Assembly (NCBI GenBank): GCA_921293015.1
Contig: OV121086.1
Location: 33,851,194 to 33,915,193 of the forward strand
Reading direction: 5' to 3'
DNA length: 64,000 nucleotides
Source of the DNA: Phorcus lineatus
Taxonomy: Eukaryota; Mollusca; Gastropoda; Trochida; Trochidae
Position 1 is the stretch's first letter; each line of letters starts with the position of its first letter. The notes under the pieces are model-generated. The model saw only the letters and a list, made by a program, of their open reading frames with translations, was not told the origin of the DNA and ran no database searches. The position numbers and the translations under genes were made by a program. Shown here piece by piece: positions 61,712 through 64,000 of this stretch.

Positions 61712-61902
61712 ATGGCGGCCATGCCTCGACAGTTTGCGAGTGTTGCTTTTGTTGTTTTGGGGATCTACATCTTAGAATATGGAGTTGTTGGAGACAATAT
61801 ACACTGTCCGACGGCATGTTCGTGTCTTGGCAACATGGTTGATTGTAGCAAGCGAGGCCTGATCGAAGTGCCAAAGGATTTACCACGCTGGGTCACGATA
61901 TT
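61712..61902 (+). CDS. First coding exon of a leucine-rich-repeat protein, LRIG-like (partial)
   Basis: The exon encodes 63 full codons plus two bases. Residues 8-27 are a hydrophobic stretch typical of a signal peptide, so the product is secreted or membrane-anchored. Residues 32-45 read CPTACSCLGNMVDC, the C-x3-C-x-C-x6-C cap (LRRNT) that precedes extracellular leucine-rich repeats, followed by RGLIEVPKDLP and the start of the first repeat. The LPRWVTIL ending resembles the LPxWVT motif of LRIG proteins, which restrain receptor tyrosine kinase signalling at the cell surface; in Slit the position of the tryptophan is usually not aromatic. The exon ends at a GTGAGT donor at 61903, leaving a phase-2 junction. 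The start is supported by A at -3, G at +4 and an in-frame TAG at 61694-61696; a second in-frame ATG lies at codon 4. The remaining repeats and any Ig domains or transmembrane segment must lie beyond the window. LRR secreted or membrane protein: nearly certain. LRIG: probable. Confidence 0.85.
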
Positions 61903-64000
61903 GTGAGTATATTCTTCTCCTTTTCTTTCTGCTCGCTTGAACCCATTTAATTGAGAAAACCATCGCCAATGCCTCCTCTTAGCACCTCCATAATGCACAC
62001 ATATCGTTGTTGGTAAATAACAGCACCTATACACAGTTTTATGATATGCAGTTAGCACTCGGAAACTATGTTTTCATAGCAATTTCGTTCTGAAGCGTAG
62101 GGCGCGCTATAACGAAACTTGACCGTAGAATTAAGATTGTGTGAAGGTATTTGTTGTGTATCTCAGTGTTATCTTATCGCTCCAATCTGACAGTTATACC
62201 ATGATCGGTATTGCATTTGTATTGTTATACGACAGTAGGATTGACCATATTTCCCTGACCTATAGGAAATTATAAAAGTTATCAAATGTTTGTTGCTAGC
62301 AGAAATATACGTTGTGTTACAATGTAAACATAAGTGTTACAGTGAATACGCTAGCTCAACTCGATTAGTTTCCATTTACTCTTTGTTACACAAATTATCA
62401 TCGATGTTTTTATCATAATTATTCAAAAGATATTAACCAATGATTTTAAAAGAAGAAAATAATACTTATTTTAACAAAATAATGATCCACGATCAGAAAC
62501 AAGTCCTAATATTTTTACCTAAGATTTAAACTCAGAACTACAAGACAAGGAATTGCAAAACGGTAGCAGCTTATTTTTGATGTATTAATGAGTTTTCCTG
62601 CTAGTCCATCTAAAGTTTAGTTCGACACATGTGGTAGAGTTGTATAGACTGAAGGAAATCACTGAAGGGAAGCGCAAGACTCTCATTTCTTATGGATGGA
62701 TGAGCAGAATGTTTTCTACAGCTGTGAGCATGGTGTATCGCTTGTATTGAGACCCCTTGCGGCTTGCTAGCGAAAAACAGCAATCACTTTGGTGTTTGCC
62801 AGACTTTCTCGATCAAACCTGAATAAGATTGAACACAAATGTGAACATGAGAGTGTAAAATTCTGAACAATAATGTGTAATAAGTTTATCGGGATATGTG
62901 AGTTTGTTCTTGCTTTTTTTAAAAGTTCTGAATCTTGAACGTAATGGGAAAGTTGTTGTGAAAAAAAAATGACTCAATAGTATATGTTTTATAGTTTTCA
63001 TGTATCAAATATAAATATTTAAAGTTTGAAATTGTGTAGAATTATGTTATTGAACATTCTAATGACACATTATAACCAATATGTGACTTCAAGATTAAAT
63101 TGTGCTGTTAAACATTATGAACATGTTTTTATTTAATGAAGATTTCTTGTTATCTCATAAATATACAAGCATGTCTGTAATATACTTTTTAATAGATAAT
63201 TGTCTAATCTGTTAACATGTTTACATGAAAAAGTATCTTTGGAAAGTTTTAAAGTTTAAGAAAAAATAATATCAGAAACATCTGTCTGAGTAGAATAGCA
63301 GAAAGGTATTTTTGTTTTTGTTCTCTTTGGACAACATGCAGTGATACCAAATCTCTTAAGGTGAACCACAATGCTTTTTTAAAACATCACAGGGAAATAA
63401 TTTGAATAAAGGAAAATTGCAGCATTAGAAAATATTAAGGACAGATTTATCTGCTTATAATGGAGATAGGTAGAGTACTCTGTTAAAGTTAAGTTTAATT
63501 TTTAATATATTGTTATCTTGAAGGGGTCGCTTCAGATTATTTTAGATCTACCAGGTATTACCATGATCACCAATGATGTAGAATTATTTTTTAACTTTTC
63601 AAATTACGAGAATATGCTAAGAATGAGAAAGACACTAAATGTTTCAGACTATAGATTTTTATTAAAATCTAATTTCAGCTTGTTACCTAGACTTTAAAAA
63701 TAGGTGATAATGACACACTGTTTTGAATATAAAGAAGAAAAACATGGCTTTATCGAGGACAGATTTTCTGACCGAGTGGAAGGCTGTTTAAGCAAACATT
63801 GGCGTTCACACTCTACGAGCTAGGGTTGGGGATTAACTATGTGTCTTTTGAAGTGGCCTTGTATCAACAAGCTATGTCTATTTCAAATAAAAAGAGAATG
63901 TGGCCCATTTGCAGGAGACTGTATGTTTTGGAGGTTGGAAACGGTTCTCGGTTCTCATTATATTCACACACACACACTTCTCCAGAGCCTTATCAACTTC
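61903..64000 (+). other. First intron of the LRIG-like gene (partial)
   Basis: It starts with GTGAGT and is AT-rich, with stops in all frames and no recognisable exon before the right edge, where a short CA microsatellite (about 63966-63977) sits. No acceptor followed by a leucine-rich-repeat reading frame was found, so the intron is longer than 2.1 kb. This is typical of first introns in animal receptor genes. Confidence 0.75.

Noticed and set aside
61712-61902. Assignment to Slit
   Set aside because: The LRRNT cap alone fits Slit too, but the LPxWVT sequence after it fits LRIG better; the decision needs the following exons.

Overview
The window is AT-rich animal DNA, with no operons, RNA genes of bacterial type or long intact ORFs outside repeats. 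It reads as nuclear DNA of a marine invertebrate, most likely a mollusc. The reasons are a short 5' coding exon with a canonical splice donor, tRNA-derived SINEs whose tail carries the GTTTAACGCCGC-type motif I associate with molluscan SINEs, 5'-truncated LINEs, several short inverted-repeat elements, and abundant microsatellite and minisatellite DNA. The species cannot be named from the sequence.

Only one protein-coding segment is well supported: the first exon (61712-61902, + strand) of a secreted or membrane leucine-rich-repeat protein. It has a signal peptide and an LRRNT cysteine cap, and it ends at a GT donor. The LPxWVT motif after the cap favours an LRIG-family gene; Slit is the main alternative. 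Its promoter region (61400-61711) carries CACGTGAC, CCAAT and YY1-type motifs, and its first intron runs off the right edge. The 61 kb to the left is a gene desert upstream of that gene, or possibly an intron of a gene whose exons lie outside.

Layout: 1-1.3 kb is a less AT-rich island with a CRE and two CTCF-like sites. 1.3-15 kb is mostly unique AT-rich DNA with scattered promoter-like islands (8.1, 11.3-11.8 and 12.6-12.8 kb) and a small MITE. 15.5 kb has a near-perfect 45-bp-arm hairpin beside a TA microsatellite. 16.3-16.9 kb is promoter-like, and 17.3-17.7 kb holds a decayed three-copy tandem repeat. 21.1-24.2 kb is a 39-bp satellite of about 79 units with five 4-bp phase-shifting insertions. 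24.5-25.0 kb has an E-box cluster and a fused CRE/ETS site. 26.9-27.9 kb holds two SINE copies, one with an 11-bp target duplication. 28.6 kb is promoter-like, and 31.3-33.7 kb contains conserved-element-like unique DNA. 35.4-36.2 kb has a 76-bp tandem repeat and a SINE-like repeat. 38.9-39.3 kb is a foldback element with near-perfect 10-bp flanking repeats. 42.4-43.3 kb is a GA/CAGA minisatellite. 45.6-46.0 kb is a TTAA-flanked MITE. 48.1-49.7 kb is a long inverted repeat enclosing a LINE with a 13-bp target duplication. 49.8-50.6 kb is a second 39-bp satellite, 51.5-51.9 kb a LINE with an 11-bp target duplication, and 52.0-53.4 kb a decayed array of roughly 215-bp repeats whose members also occur elsewhere in the window. 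55.3 kb is a small element with an 8-bp target duplication, 56.0-56.3 kb another promoter-like island, and 59.0-59.5 kb SINE-like sequence.

I found no multi-gene system. The most unusual items are the phase-shifted satellite, the nested and clean insertions with readable target-site duplications, and the set of promoter-like motif islands that lack any attached gene. All coordinates of motifs and repeats were read by eye; no alignment or search was run.
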